Assembly (NCBI GenBank): GCA_049596455.1 | Contig: JBMYLP010000001.1 | Coordinates: 185,081-249,080 of the forward strand | Source of the DNA: UBA7446 sp049596455 | GTDB taxonomy: Bacteria; Bacteroidota; Bacteroidia; Flavobacteriales; Flavobacteriaceae | Length of the DNA stretch: 64,000 nucleotides | Direction of reading: 5' to 3' | The notes under the pieces: model-generated | Seen by the model: only the letters and a program-made list of their open reading frames with translations | Told to the model about the DNA's origin: nothing | The model's database searches: none | Program-made: the position numbers and the translations under genes | Shown here: piece by piece, positions 27,760-35,809 of the stretch | How the letters are laid out: every line of letters begins with the position of its first letter | How positions within the stretch are numbered: the first letter of the stretch is position 1

Positions 27760-28693
27760 TTTACAGGGGGTTAAACTCTTTGCACCCGCAAGTATTGCCA
27801 ACATTTCGTGTGGCTTTGATGTTTTAGGGCTTTGCCTTGAAAACATTGGAGACCATATGGAAATACGTCGTAGCGAAAAGGCGGGTATTCATATCAAATC
27901 TATTATTGGACAAGATTTGCCCCTAGAAGCGAAAAAAAATGTTGCTGGCGTTGCAGGGCTTGCCCTTTTGGAGGCACACAATCCACAGCTTGGGTTTGAA
28001 ATTGTTATTGAAAAAAACATCAAGCCTGGAAGCGGGATTGGCAGTTCGGCTGCAAGTGCCGCAGGAACCGTTGCCGGGATAAATTACTTGCTTGGAAATC
28101 CGTTTTCGCCAACAGAACTGGTGCCTTTTGCTATGGAAGGAGAACGCTTGGCGTGTGGCAGTGCGCACGCCGACAATGTAGCTCCTGCCCTTCTTGGCGG
28201 TTTTACTTTGGTGCGCAATACTAACCCATTAGATGTATGCAAACTTCCTACACCCATCGAACTCGCTGCTACGGTTATCCATCCAAAAATTGAAGTAAAA
28301 ACTTCCGATGCACGTGCGGTACTCAAACAACGTGTTTCACTTGAAAAAGCCATAAACCAATGGGCAAATGTGGGCGCACTAGTATCCAGTTTATACGAAG
28401 AAGATTACGATTTGCTAAGTCGCTCATTGGTAGATGAAATTGTTGAGCCAGCACGTTCCATACTTATTCCGCAGTTTGCACAGTTAAAGTCGGCTTGCAA
28501 AGAAGCAGGAGCTTTAGGTTCTGGAATTTCAGGCTCTGGACCTTCTGTTTTTGCACTTTCGCGGGGCATGACCACCGCACATAAAGTTGCACAAGCCATG
28601 CAACAGGTTTATGAAAAAACCGACATTCCCTTTGAAATTCACGTTAGCCCCGTAAAGCAAAGCGGTGTTAGCTTTTTAGAAGATATTACATGA
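27746..28693 (+). CDS. thrB: homoserine kinase
   Basis: A GHMP kinase that phosphorylates L-homoserine. The family start KLFAPASIANISCGFDVLG is followed by the ATP loop KPGSGIGSSAASAAG and the C-terminal SGSGPSVFAL. The open frame extends back to GTG at 27689, deep within thrA, but sequence similarity to the family begins only at about VNLQGVKLFAPA. The TTG at 27746, overlapping the thrA end by 14 bases, gives a protein of normal length (315 residues) and is my choice. The stop overlaps the thrC ATG by four bases. Confidence 0.95.
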   Translation: MEKVNLQGVKLFAPASIANISCGFDVLGLCLENIGDHMEIRRSEKAGIHIKSIIGQDLPLEAKKNVAGVAGLALLEAHNPQLGFEIVIEKNIKPGSGIGSSAASAAGTVAGINYLLGNPFSPTELVPFAMEGERLACGSAHADNVAPALLGGFTLVRNTNPLDVCKLPTPIELAATVIHPKIEVKTSDARAVLKQRVSLEKAINQWANVGALVSSLYEEDYDLLSRSLVDEIVEPARSILIPQFAQLKSACKEAGALGSGISGSGPSVFALSRGMTTAHKVAQAMQQVYEKTDIPFEIHVSPVKQSGVSFLEDIT

Positions 28694-29994
28694 CATATTA
28701 CAGCCTAACCAACAACAGCAATACCGCATCGTTTTCAGAAGCCGTTATTCGTGGGCTTGCACCAGATAGAGGGCTATATTTTCCAGAGAAAACCGAAAGA
28801 CTTTCTGAAGGCTTTTTACAGAATTTGGAGAACAAATCACCGGAAGAAATTGGGTTTGAAGTCATGCGCCCTTTTGTGGGAGGTACCATTCCTGATGTGC
28901 GTCTTCAAAAAATAGTTGAAGAGACCTTGTGTTTTGATTTTCCATTGGTATCCCTAGATAAAAACGTGAGTACGCTTGAACTGTTTCACGGACCAACCAT
29001 GGCATTTAAAGATGTTGGCGCGCGATTTATGGCACGTAGCATCGGCTATTTTAACGAGCAAAATCCCAAAAAAGTTACGGTTTTGGTCGCTACCTCTGGA
29101 GATACGGGTGGTGCAGTTGCCTCTGGGTTTTTAGGTATTGAAGGTACCGAAGTCGTGATACTTTATCCAAAAGGAAAAGTAAGTCATATTCAAGAGTTGC
29201 AGCTTACCACCAACGGTAACAACATTAAAGCTGTTGAAGTAGATGGTGTTTTTGACGATTGCCAAGAAATGGTAAAGACTGCCTTTTTGGACGAGGATTT
29301 GAACAAGGTGTATAACCTAACATCTGCTAACTCCATTAATGTTGCCCGTTGGCTACCACAATCGCTTTATTTTTTCTTTGCGTATCAGCAGTTGCTTAAA
29401 AAAGGTTTTGATGGAGATTTGGTCTTTTCTGTACCCAGTGGAAACTTTGGAAACATTTGTGCGGGCATTGTTGCCAACAGGTTAGGTTTACCTGTGCATC
29501 ACTTTGTAGCAAGCACCAACATCAACGATACGGTGCCACGCTATTTGGAAACAAAAGAGTACACTCCTCATCGGTCTAAACAAACCATTTCCAACGCTAT
29601 GGATGTGGGTAATCCGTCCAATTTTATTCGTATTCAAAGCCTATTTGACAACAATTTTGATGCGCTAAAGCAGCACTTTTCGTCTTACGCATTTGACGAT
29701 AGCCAAACACGTGTTGCATTAAAAGAATTGTATACCAACCACAACTACGTCGCCGATCCGCACGGAGCTGTGGGGTATTTGGGGCTACAACAATACATGC
29801 ACGCAAATCCAAATGCGCATGGCGTATTTCTAGAAACCGCACATCCCATAAAGTTTCGCAATACCGTGGAAGACACCCTAGATATTCGTCTTGATATCCC
29901 TGAGCAAATCCAACATATTTTGGATAAAACTCCAGACAAAACAGCCCTAAAAGGCTATGACGCCTTTAAGGAATACTTACTCCAACGAGCTTAA
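28690..29994 (+). CDS. thrC: threonine synthase
   Basis: A PLP enzyme that converts O-phosphohomoserine to threonine. The 434-residue protein shows YYSLTNNSNTASFSEA at the N-terminus, RGLYFPE, the PLP-lysine motif HGPTMAFKDVGARFMAR, VLVATSGDTGGAVA, and VPSGNFGNICAG. It closes the thrABC operon, overlapping thrB by four bases, and its last 18 bases overlap the convergent aminopeptidase gene. Confidence 0.97.
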   Translation: MTYYSLTNNSNTASFSEAVIRGLAPDRGLYFPEKTERLSEGFLQNLENKSPEEIGFEVMRPFVGGTIPDVRLQKIVEETLCFDFPLVSLDKNVSTLELFHGPTMAFKDVGARFMARSIGYFNEQNPKKVTVLVATSGDTGGAVASGFLGIEGTEVVILYPKGKVSHIQELQLTTNGNNIKAVEVDGVFDDCQEMVKTAFLDEDLNKVYNLTSANSINVARWLPQSLYFFFAYQQLLKKGFDGDLVFSVPSGNFGNICAGIVANRLGLPVHHFVASTNINDTVPRYLETKEYTPHRSKQTISNAMDVGNPSNFIRIQSLFDNNFDALKQHFSSYAFDDSQTRVALKELYTNHNYVADPHGAVGYLGLQQYMHANPNAHGVFLETAHPIKFRNTVEDTLDIRLDIPEQIQHILDKTPDKTALKGYDAFKEYLLQRA

Positions 29995-31593
29995 ATCGGG
30001 CAGCAAAAAATCATCCAATACACTTGGCTGCTGCATCATCGCTTCAATGGCATCTGCCGTTCGTGGTGCGTAAGCCGAAAGGTTAATGGGACCATTTTCT
30101 GTAATCAAAATATCATCTTCAATACGCACAGCAATACCCCACCATTTTGGGTCGCACGGACTGTCTTCTGGAATGTAAATTCCGGGTTCAACCGTAATTA
30201 GGGTGTTGGGTTTAAACGGTTCGTAAGTTCCGGGATCATGAACGTCTAACCCCAAATAATGCGATGTGCCATGAGGAAAATAACGACGTACTTCACTTGC
30301 ATCTTCAATAATTCCCAATTCCTTTAATCCCTTTTCAATTACTTCAAGCGCAGCCCAATGCGGTGCCCGCATATTTGCTCCAACAACAGATGCCGCAATT
30401 CCTGCCTCTTGCGCTTCGTATACAATATCATAAATAGCACGCTGTTCCTCAGTAAAGGTACCATCAGCAGGTATGGTTCGGGTAACATCGGCAGTATAAT
30501 TGTGGTATTCTGCTCCCAAATCCATAAGCACTAAATCCTCGCCTACTCTAGGTTTGTCGTTGGTGATATAGTGCAATACACAGCCGTTATGTCCACCACC
30601 CACAATAGAAGGATAGCCTTCGTACTCGGCACCGTATTTTTTAAATACAAACTCGTGAATACCTTGAATTTCACGCTCCGACATATTCGGATGCATGGCT
30701 TTCATGACTTCCACCTGTCCTATCGCAGAAATGTAAATCGCTTTTTTTAGCAATTCCAACTCTTCAGGGTGTTTGGTTTCACGTAACTCATCCATAATCA
30801 CACCTAAGGTTTCGGTATCCAAATTGGTTAATTTGGTTTGCATCTGCTGTTTTAGTTCAGTGCGTTGACGTTCGTTAATCGCTTTTTGATACCCTGTTAA
30901 AAGTGGGTCGTTAGCAAGCTTGTCGTCACGACGAAGCGAGCGATCCAACACTTGCGCAACATTGGCAGAACTTTTCGCATCTGAAGTGGTAATATAGCGG
31001 TAAAGCGATGTGCGACTCGCAGAAAAGTCTGGTGGGAAATTGGCTTTGTCTTTAAACGTTTCGATGAGGGAATACAAGTCTGCATCATTAGAAGCATCAT
31101 CACGCACGTCGTTTTCAAAGTCAAAAAACAACACGTTGTCAAATTCATCAAACCCAGCTTTGAACGAAGCAAAATCAGTATTAAAAAATACATGGGTAAC
31201 GCCCAATCGCTGCTTTGCCCCTTTTACGCCAAGACGGTATCCGTCCCATTGTTCACGAACTGGATTACGTTCTTGCACAAACAGTATGTCATCCATTAAA
31301 GTACCATTTACATTTTGTGCTTCTTTGTAAATCAACAAAATGGCATGTGGTTCCTTAAAACCCGTCAGATAATAAAAATTAGGGTCTTGATGGTAGTGAT
31401 AATCTACATCATTTGCTCTGTTACGAATGGGATTAGCAAAAAAAACGGCAACACTGTTCGGTGGCATTTTGGCACGAACATCGGCACGGCGTTCGGCGTG
31501 AAATTCAGGTGTTAAATAATCTACTGGAAACTCTTGCGCATGAAGAGTTACAGCAACAAAACATGTGAATAAAATGAGGCGAAACATAATCAT
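29977..31593 (-). CDS. aminopeptidase P family protein (Xaa-Pro aminopeptidase), secreted
   Basis: A 538-residue M24 metallopeptidase with a signal peptide (MIMFRLILFTCFVAVTLHAQ), an N-terminal AMP_N domain (about 25-190, YHYHQDPNFYYLTGF) and a C-terminal pita-bread domain. The two-metal ligands can be followed: DLGAEYHNYTADVTRT (two Asp), FPHGTSHYLGLDVHD (His), TVEPGIYIPED and VRIEDDILIT (two Glu). It removes N-terminal residues before proline, here probably in the periplasm. It is convergent with thrC and divergent from gcvT with 42 bases between. Confidence 0.94.
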   Translation of the reverse strand: MIMFRLILFTCFVAVTLHAQEFPVDYLTPEFHAERRADVRAKMPPNSVAVFFANPIRNRANDVDYHYHQDPNFYYLTGFKEPHAILLIYKEAQNVNGTLMDDILFVQERNPVREQWDGYRLGVKGAKQRLGVTHVFFNTDFASFKAGFDEFDNVLFFDFENDVRDDASNDADLYSLIETFKDKANFPPDFSASRTSLYRYITTSDAKSSANVAQVLDRSLRRDDKLANDPLLTGYQKAINERQRTELKQQMQTKLTNLDTETLGVIMDELRETKHPEELELLKKAIYISAIGQVEVMKAMHPNMSEREIQGIHEFVFKKYGAEYEGYPSIVGGGHNGCVLHYITNDKPRVGEDLVLMDLGAEYHNYTADVTRTIPADGTFTEEQRAIYDIVYEAQEAGIAASVVGANMRAPHWAALEVIEKGLKELGIIEDASEVRRYFPHGTSHYLGLDVHDPGTYEPFKPNTLITVEPGIYIPEDSPCDPKWWGIAVRIEDDILITENGPINLSAYAPRTADAIEAMMQQPSVLDDFLLPDLSSLE

Positions 31594-31596
31594 CTT

Positions 31597-31630
31597 TTTG
31601 GCTAATGTAACTAAAACTACACTACTTTTG
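31597..31630 (+). promoter_or_regulatory. predicted gcvT promoter with almost no leader
   Basis: TTTG at 31597-31600 (-33), a 22-base spacer, and TACTTTTG at 31623-31630 (exact -7 match). The ATG follows after five bases, at about the expected transcription start. It lies in a 42-base divergent gap, so the promoter has to be here or inside the neighbour. Confidence 0.5.
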
Positions 31631-31635
31631 AAATT

Positions 31636-32718
31636 ATGAAACAGTTGGCATTACACAAACATCATAGCGCCTTAGGCGCAAAAATGGGTGCATTTGCTGG
31701 ATTTGATATGCCCCTCACCTACAAAGGCGTAAAGGCTGAACACCTGTGCGTGCGGGAACACGTGGGCGTTTTTGATGTGTCGCATATGGGAGAATTTATG
31801 GTATCTGGAGATAAAGCCCTCGAATTGCTGCAACACACCACAAGCAACAATGTGGCAGCACTTGCCGTTGGCGATGCACAATACGGCTATATGCCCAACG
31901 CTACTGGCGGCGTAGTGGACGATTTGTTAATCTATCGCCTTGATAAAAACCAATATATGTTGGTGGTTAATGCCAGTAATATCGATAAGGATTGGAACTG
32001 GCTAAACGAGCATAACAACGCCTTTGGCGCAACGCTCAACAATGCTTCTAACGATTTTGCACTACTTGCAGTACAAGGTCCAAAAGCGCACGATTTGATA
32101 CGTGAGCTTTCTGGGGTTGACACAGCGTCACAAAGGGGATTTACCATTGTGCAACACACCGTAGCAGACGCTGCTGATGTATGGATTGCTACTACAGGAT
32201 ATACAGGAGCCGGCGGTGTGGAACTCTATGTGCCCGTGGCGCAAGTAGCACAGGTTTGGGAAGCACTTTTAGCCTCTGGCGAAGCGTATCACATACAACC
32301 CGTTGGATTGGCAGCTAGAGATACGCTACGTTTGGAAATGGGCTATTGCTTGTATGGACATGAACTCTCTGACACCATCTCCCCGATTGCGGCACGATTG
32401 GCATGGTGTACGCACTTTAACAAAACTTTTGTGGGCGAAGAACACATCAAAAAAGACAAAGCCGAAGGCACGGCACAACTTCGTGTGGGCTTTACCATGA
32501 TTGACCGAGGCATTCCACGACAAGGTTACGAACTTGTTGATGCAGATGGAAATCCCATTGGCGAAGTAACCTCAGGAACATCTTCTCCTTCGTTGGGTGT
32601 GGGAATTGGTATGGGTTATGTAAACAGCGTAAATGCTAAAGTGGGTACTGAAATTTTTGTGCGCATTCGAGAGAAGAACATCAAAGCCAAAATCACTAGA
32701 CTTCCTTTTGTGTCATGA
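31636..32718 (+). CDS. gcvT: aminomethyltransferase, glycine cleavage T-protein
   Basis: GcvT takes the aminomethyl group from lipoyl-H protein and passes methylene to tetrahydrofolate, releasing ammonia. The 360-residue protein has the family pattern MGAFAGFDMPLTYKGV, CVREHVGVFDVSHMGEFMV, GGVVDDLLIYRL, TGYTGAGGVELYV and the C-terminal barrel GEVTSGTSSPSLGVGIGMGYV. The last four bases overlap the next gene (ATGA). Other glycine cleavage genes are not in the window. Confidence 0.97.
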   Translation: MKQLALHKHHSALGAKMGAFAGFDMPLTYKGVKAEHLCVREHVGVFDVSHMGEFMVSGDKALELLQHTTSNNVAALAVGDAQYGYMPNATGGVVDDLLIYRLDKNQYMLVVNASNIDKDWNWLNEHNNAFGATLNNASNDFALLAVQGPKAHDLIRELSGVDTASQRGFTIVQHTVADAADVWIATTGYTGAGGVELYVPVAQVAQVWEALLASGEAYHIQPVGLAARDTLRLEMGYCLYGHELSDTISPIAARLAWCTHFNKTFVGEEHIKKDKAEGTAQLRVGFTMIDRGIPRQGYELVDADGNPIGEVTSGTSSPSLGVGIGMGYVNSVNAKVGTEIFVRIREKNIKAKITRLPFVS

Positions 32719-33548
32719 TACGGGTGCTGATTGTTGGCGGAAGCGGCTTTTTGGGGCGTGCTTTGTTTAAAGAATTACATCCCTACATGGACGTATATGC
32801 CACCTATTGCCACCAAGAAAAATACACCAAAAACAAACGCTATTTTTCCTACGACATTAACGAAGACTCCCCTACGGAGTTGCTGCGGTTTATTAAGCCG
32901 CATTTGATTATCTCTGCTCTTAGGGGCGATGCTCATGCGCAGTTTGTTGCCCACGATATACTTATCGAATACGCCCACAAACAAAGCGCAAAACTTATCC
33001 TGTTGTCTTCTGCAAATGTGTTTGATAGTTTTCGGCATTACCCCAGCTACGAGCACGACAAAACGCTATCGGAAAGTGCATTTGGAAAACTTAAAATTAC
33101 GCTGGAAAACAAGCTTATGCGTATGCCCGCCTTTAGTTGGACCATTGCACGCTTACCTATGGTTTTTGGCAGTAACTCCCCCAGACTACAGGAGTTAAAA
33201 ACCGCCATACACACCCAAGAGCCCTATGAAATTTTTCCTAACTCGGTAATAAACGTAGCCTCCGATTATTTTGTTACGCAGCAGTTGCATTATATCATTA
33301 ACCGAAACCGTTGGGGTATTTTTCATTTGGGTAGCAACGATTTGGTACACCATGATGCGTTTGTGCACCAATTGGTAGAAGGACTGCAACCCACCAAAAA
33401 GCCCGTATATAAACACGTTTTTGCCAGCAACCAAGACCGCTATATTGCCGTATTGCCTAAATACAACACCTTACCCAACCACTTAGCCCATACCACCGAA
33501 CAGGTACTGGCAGATACGCTACGCACCACAACGCCAAAAAAGCGTTAA
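32715..33548 (+). CDS. sugar nucleotide-binding protein, RmlD-like NAD(P)-dependent reductase
   Basis: A 277-residue short-chain dehydrogenase of the extended, RmlD-like type: glycine-rich loop VGGSGFLGRALFKEL, the SSANVF segment, and a final substrate-domain half with FHLGSNDLVHHDAFVHQLV. The usual YxxxK pair is not clear (YPSYEHDKTLSESAFGKLK), so activity is uncertain. It overlaps gcvT and was probably followed directly by yebC before the cassette array entered between them; that order is inference. Confidence 0.8.
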   Translation: MIRVLIVGGSGFLGRALFKELHPYMDVYATYCHQEKYTKNKRYFSYDINEDSPTELLRFIKPHLIISALRGDAHAQFVAHDILIEYAHKQSAKLILLSSANVFDSFRHYPSYEHDKTLSESAFGKLKITLENKLMRMPAFSWTIARLPMVFGSNSPRLQELKTAIHTQEPYEIFPNSVINVASDYFVTQQLHYIINRNRWGIFHLGSNDLVHHDAFVHQLVEGLQPTKKPVYKHVFASNQDRYIAVLPKYNTLPNHLAHTTEQVLADTLRTTTPKKR

Positions 33549-33826
33549 TACCCCATTAAACAATTTTTATTATTTTTGAGCAAGTAAGCGCTCCAAATCT
33601 GTGCTACTACCAATTAATCTACGTTATTCATTTTAGGACTTTTTGGGGTGTGATAAAGCGTTATAAACAAAATAAAAACGTGTATCATGTTAATATCTCT
33701 TGCAAATATAAAAAGCCCTCTCGATCATCTTATTAAGATTCAAAACATTGAAAATCAAACTATTAGAAATATAAAAACGTAAAAATATATAAAAGAAATA
33801 AACGCAATAGTGCGTTTATATACAAG
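33549..33826. other. non-coding left flank of the cassette array
   Basis: 278 bases without a gene, very AT-rich. I see no integrase remnant in any frame and no clear TAnnTTTG promoter. At its right end a perfect hairpin (ATAAACGCA, loop ATAG, TGCGTTTAT, 33798-33819) stands six bases before the first GTT core, the same spacing as in the full sites. A promoter for the cassettes would be expected here but cannot be named. Confidence 0.6.
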
Positions 33827-33832
33827 TTAGCA
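33798..33832 (+). repeat. left-edge hairpin plus core (truncated attC or attI-like site)
   Basis: A nine-base perfect stem with a four-base loop (33798-33819), then ATACAA and the core GTTAGCA (33826-33832). The six-base spacer before GTT matches the full sites, but there is no AAC triplet at the left side and no long second arm. It could be the entry site of the array or the remnant of a deleted cassette. Confidence 0.45.
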
Positions 33833-33852
33833 AAAATTAAAAGAAAAAATCG

Positions 33853-34659
33853 TTGAAAAAAAACTTAAGAAAGATCGGAATATTTATACTTGGTGTTATA
33901 GCTACAATTTTAATTACTAAAATGGGCGATAAAGTAATTCCAAGTGACAACAATGTCGTCGTAGATACTATCAAAGACACAATTTTCGTGATTGAAGTAA
34001 ACAAACCAAAACCTCAAGAAATTGAGCTAACTGATAATACAGAAAAGTTGTCAGAAGAAATTCGATATTGGAAAAATATTGCAAATCGCTCTTCAAAGAG
34101 ATTAAATTCGATTGAGAAAAAACTCAATGATTTAGAAACCAAAAAAACACCTACTGAACCAACCGAAAAGGAATCCTCGAATAATAAAGAAATTGAAAAT
34201 CTGAAAAAAGAGATTGAAAACCTTAAAAATAAAAAACCACAAACTAATTTCATCTCTGATAAAGGACTCAATCAAGTCATTACAAATATTAAAAATTATT
34301 ACCCAAATAAAAGTGCATATTCCTATTCAGGAACAACTAACTTACTTGAACTTGATTGTCCTGATTTCAACATTGCCGATAAATATGTAGACGTTGACTT
34401 TTTAATTAGTGATAAAAGTCTTCTAAATGAAATAGGAGCGATTTTTGTTTCAATGACCAGAATTGACGAAAACGGACAATATTTTTACGTTTATGATACA
34501 TATTATAAACCACAGTTGGGCTATAATCATTTAAGAGTTCGAAATGTAAATAGTAAAAAAAGAACAAAATATAAATTTCACTACGGTTTAATGCTTAAGG
34601 AGGATTTTGAAAAAGAAACACCAAGAATTCACGGAATTAATTGTACATTTTATAAATAA
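33853..34659 (+). CDS. cassette 1: membrane-anchored coiled-coil protein of unknown function
   Basis: A 268-residue protein starting at TTG (33853), 26 bases inside cassette 1 and after a poly-A stretch. It has an N-terminal membrane anchor (about 8-23, IGIFILGVIATILITKM), a Lys/Glu-rich coiled coil (about 55-125 with ENLKKEIENLKNKKPQ) and a C-terminal globular part of about 130 residues with alternating beta-type pattern (VDVDFLISDKSLLNEIGAIF). I recognise no family. The lysine- and asparagine-rich, AT-rich coding is unlike the neighbouring core genes. The stop lies five bases before the inverse core of the attC-like site. Confidence 0.75.
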   Translation: MKKNLRKIGIFILGVIATILITKMGDKVIPSDNNVVVDTIKDTIFVIEVNKPKPQEIELTDNTEKLSEEIRYWKNIANRSSKRLNSIEKKLNDLETKKTPTEPTEKESSNNKEIENLKKEIENLKNKKPQTNFISDKGLNQVITNIKNYYPNKSAYSYSGTTNLLELDCPDFNIADKYVDVDFLISDKSLLNEIGAIFVSMTRIDENGQYFYVYDTYYKPQLGYNHLRVRNVNSKKRTKYKFHYGLMLKEDFEKETPRIHGINCTFYK

Positions 34660-34663
34660 CTTT

Positions 34664-34794
34664 TGCTAACAATGGCTATAAGTAATTGCTTGTTCTCGCA
34701 TACTTCTGAAAATCCTCGCGGATTTTCAGCTTGGTGTGTACTTGCAAAGTCAAGTGCTACCCCACGCAACTACTCATAGCCGAGACCGTTAGGT
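34664..34794 (+). repeat. attC-like site 1 (131 bases)
   Basis: Inverse core TGCTAAC (34664-34670), three-base spacer AAT, left arm GGCTATAAGTAATTGC (34674-34689), inner hairpins including TGAAAATCC-TCGC-GGATTTTCA, right arm GCAACTACTCATAGCC (34766-34781), spacer GAGACC, core GTTAGGT (34788-34794). The arms pair at 14 of 16 positions; both exceptions are A-C on this strand and T-G on the other. Confidence 0.85.
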
Positions 34795-34805
34795 GTAATT
34801 AGGAA

Positions 34806-35669
34806 ATGAATAGCATTATTTGTAGATATTGTAAAGAAAAAAATGCATCAAGTAAAGAACATTTGATAGCAAATAGTAGACTTGCTTCAATTAATTCTTT
34901 TAAAGCAAAAAAAGAAACTAACGATAATATTCAAAAAACTTACAAAAAAATAACCTGTGAGAATTGTAATAATGAGTTAGGAAAATATGAAGAGAAAAAG
35001 TGGTCAAATTTAGCATACGCTACTATATGGAAAGTATTAGCAGGAAACATTAATGATGCTTTTAAAAGACAACCTGATTACTTGCTTAAAAACACCTCTA
35101 AATCGACTATTAAATTTTTTGAACAACAATTTTTAGATATAATTAAAAAAGAAAAAATTATTCCTGGAAATACTTTCAAGTTTGATTTTGACCCAATGGA
35201 TTCTGATTTGACAAAAAAATTTGGTTTAGCGGTCAAACCTGTTGTTTTAAAAACTGTAGATGAAAATGGTAAACCTATAGAAGGAGTAAAAATATTTTCT
35301 AAAGATAAAGGTGGTGGAAGTAATGAGGGAGGATACATAGCGTCAACAGACGGAACAGGAAAGGCAGAACTAAATATCTTAACAAGAGTGGAATTAATAA
35401 GAGTTGTTGAGGAAACTTCTACACTAACTAACTTAGATACTAATGAGAAAAAGTCTTTTAAAACTGATTTTTTAATTTATGTGTCATTTAATTCAAATAG
35501 TCATAGACTTCTATTTATTCTACCTCTAATTAATCAAATTAACACAAACTGGAGCAATGCAAGAATTCAACTATTACATAGAGGTTTTTTAAAAATAATA
35601 CAAGAAAATTTTACTGAATTAAAAACAACCTGTCTGAATGAATATTTCAAAAGCGATAACTACACCTAA
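34806..35669 (+). CDS. cassette 2: HNH-like zinc-finger nuclease family protein
   Basis: A 287-residue protein. The N-terminus carries the pattern of HNH_5-type endonucleases: CRYC (Cys6, Cys9), KEHLIANS (His19), then CENCNNELGKYEE (Cys51, Cys54, Asn55), i.e. CxxC, EH, CxxCN with a metal site. The middle (about 130-200) looks like a beta-rich domain with a GxP-type turn (DENGKPIEGVKIF), and the C-terminus is unassigned. Such proteins occur in restriction and phage-defence systems, so a defence role is reasonable but not shown. The start is 17 bases inside the cassette; the TAA stop is part of the inverse core of the attC-like site, as in classical cassettes. Confidence 0.7.
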   Translation: MNSIICRYCKEKNASSKEHLIANSRLASINSFKAKKETNDNIQKTYKKITCENCNNELGKYEEKKWSNLAYATIWKVLAGNINDAFKRQPDYLLKNTSKSTIKFFEQQFLDIIKKEKIIPGNTFKFDFDPMDSDLTKKFGLAVKPVVLKTVDENGKPIEGVKIFSKDKGGGSNEGGYIASTDGTGKAELNILTRVELIRVVEETSTLTNLDTNEKKSFKTDFLIYVSFNSNSHRLLFILPLINQINTNWSNARIQLLHRGFLKIIQENFTELKTTCLNEYFKSDNYT

Positions 35670-35796
35670 CATTGTATAAAAATAATAGCGGTTTAATCGC
35701 TAGAATGAAAATGAATTTTATAAATCAAACGACAGTAACAAACCGAAAAGTTAGTGTGCAAAAATCCGCTACTATTCTTATACTAGACCGTTGGGC
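35664..35796 (+). repeat. attC-like site 2 (133 bases)
   Basis: Inverse core ACCTAAC (35664-35670), spacer ATT, left arm GTATAAAAATAATAGCGG (35674-35691), inner hairpin TAGCG-GTTTAAT-CGCTA, right arm CCGCTACTATTCTTATAC (35766-35783), spacer TAGACC, core GTTGGGC (35790-35796). The arms have no sequence similarity to site 1, yet the spacers (3 and 6) and the two A-C positions are the same. The core boxes fit RYYYAAC and GTTRRRY fully. Confidence 0.85.
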
Positions 35797-35809
35797 ATAA
35801 TTTGAACGA

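Noticed and set aside
33549..33826. A hidden integrase fragment left of the array
   Set aside because: I saw no frame with tyrosine recombinase motifs; the stretch is AT-rich with frequent stops.
35664..35796. The palindromes as ordinary transcription terminators
   Set aside because: They are 130-190 bases long, branched, have no T tract after the stem and carry fixed core triplets.
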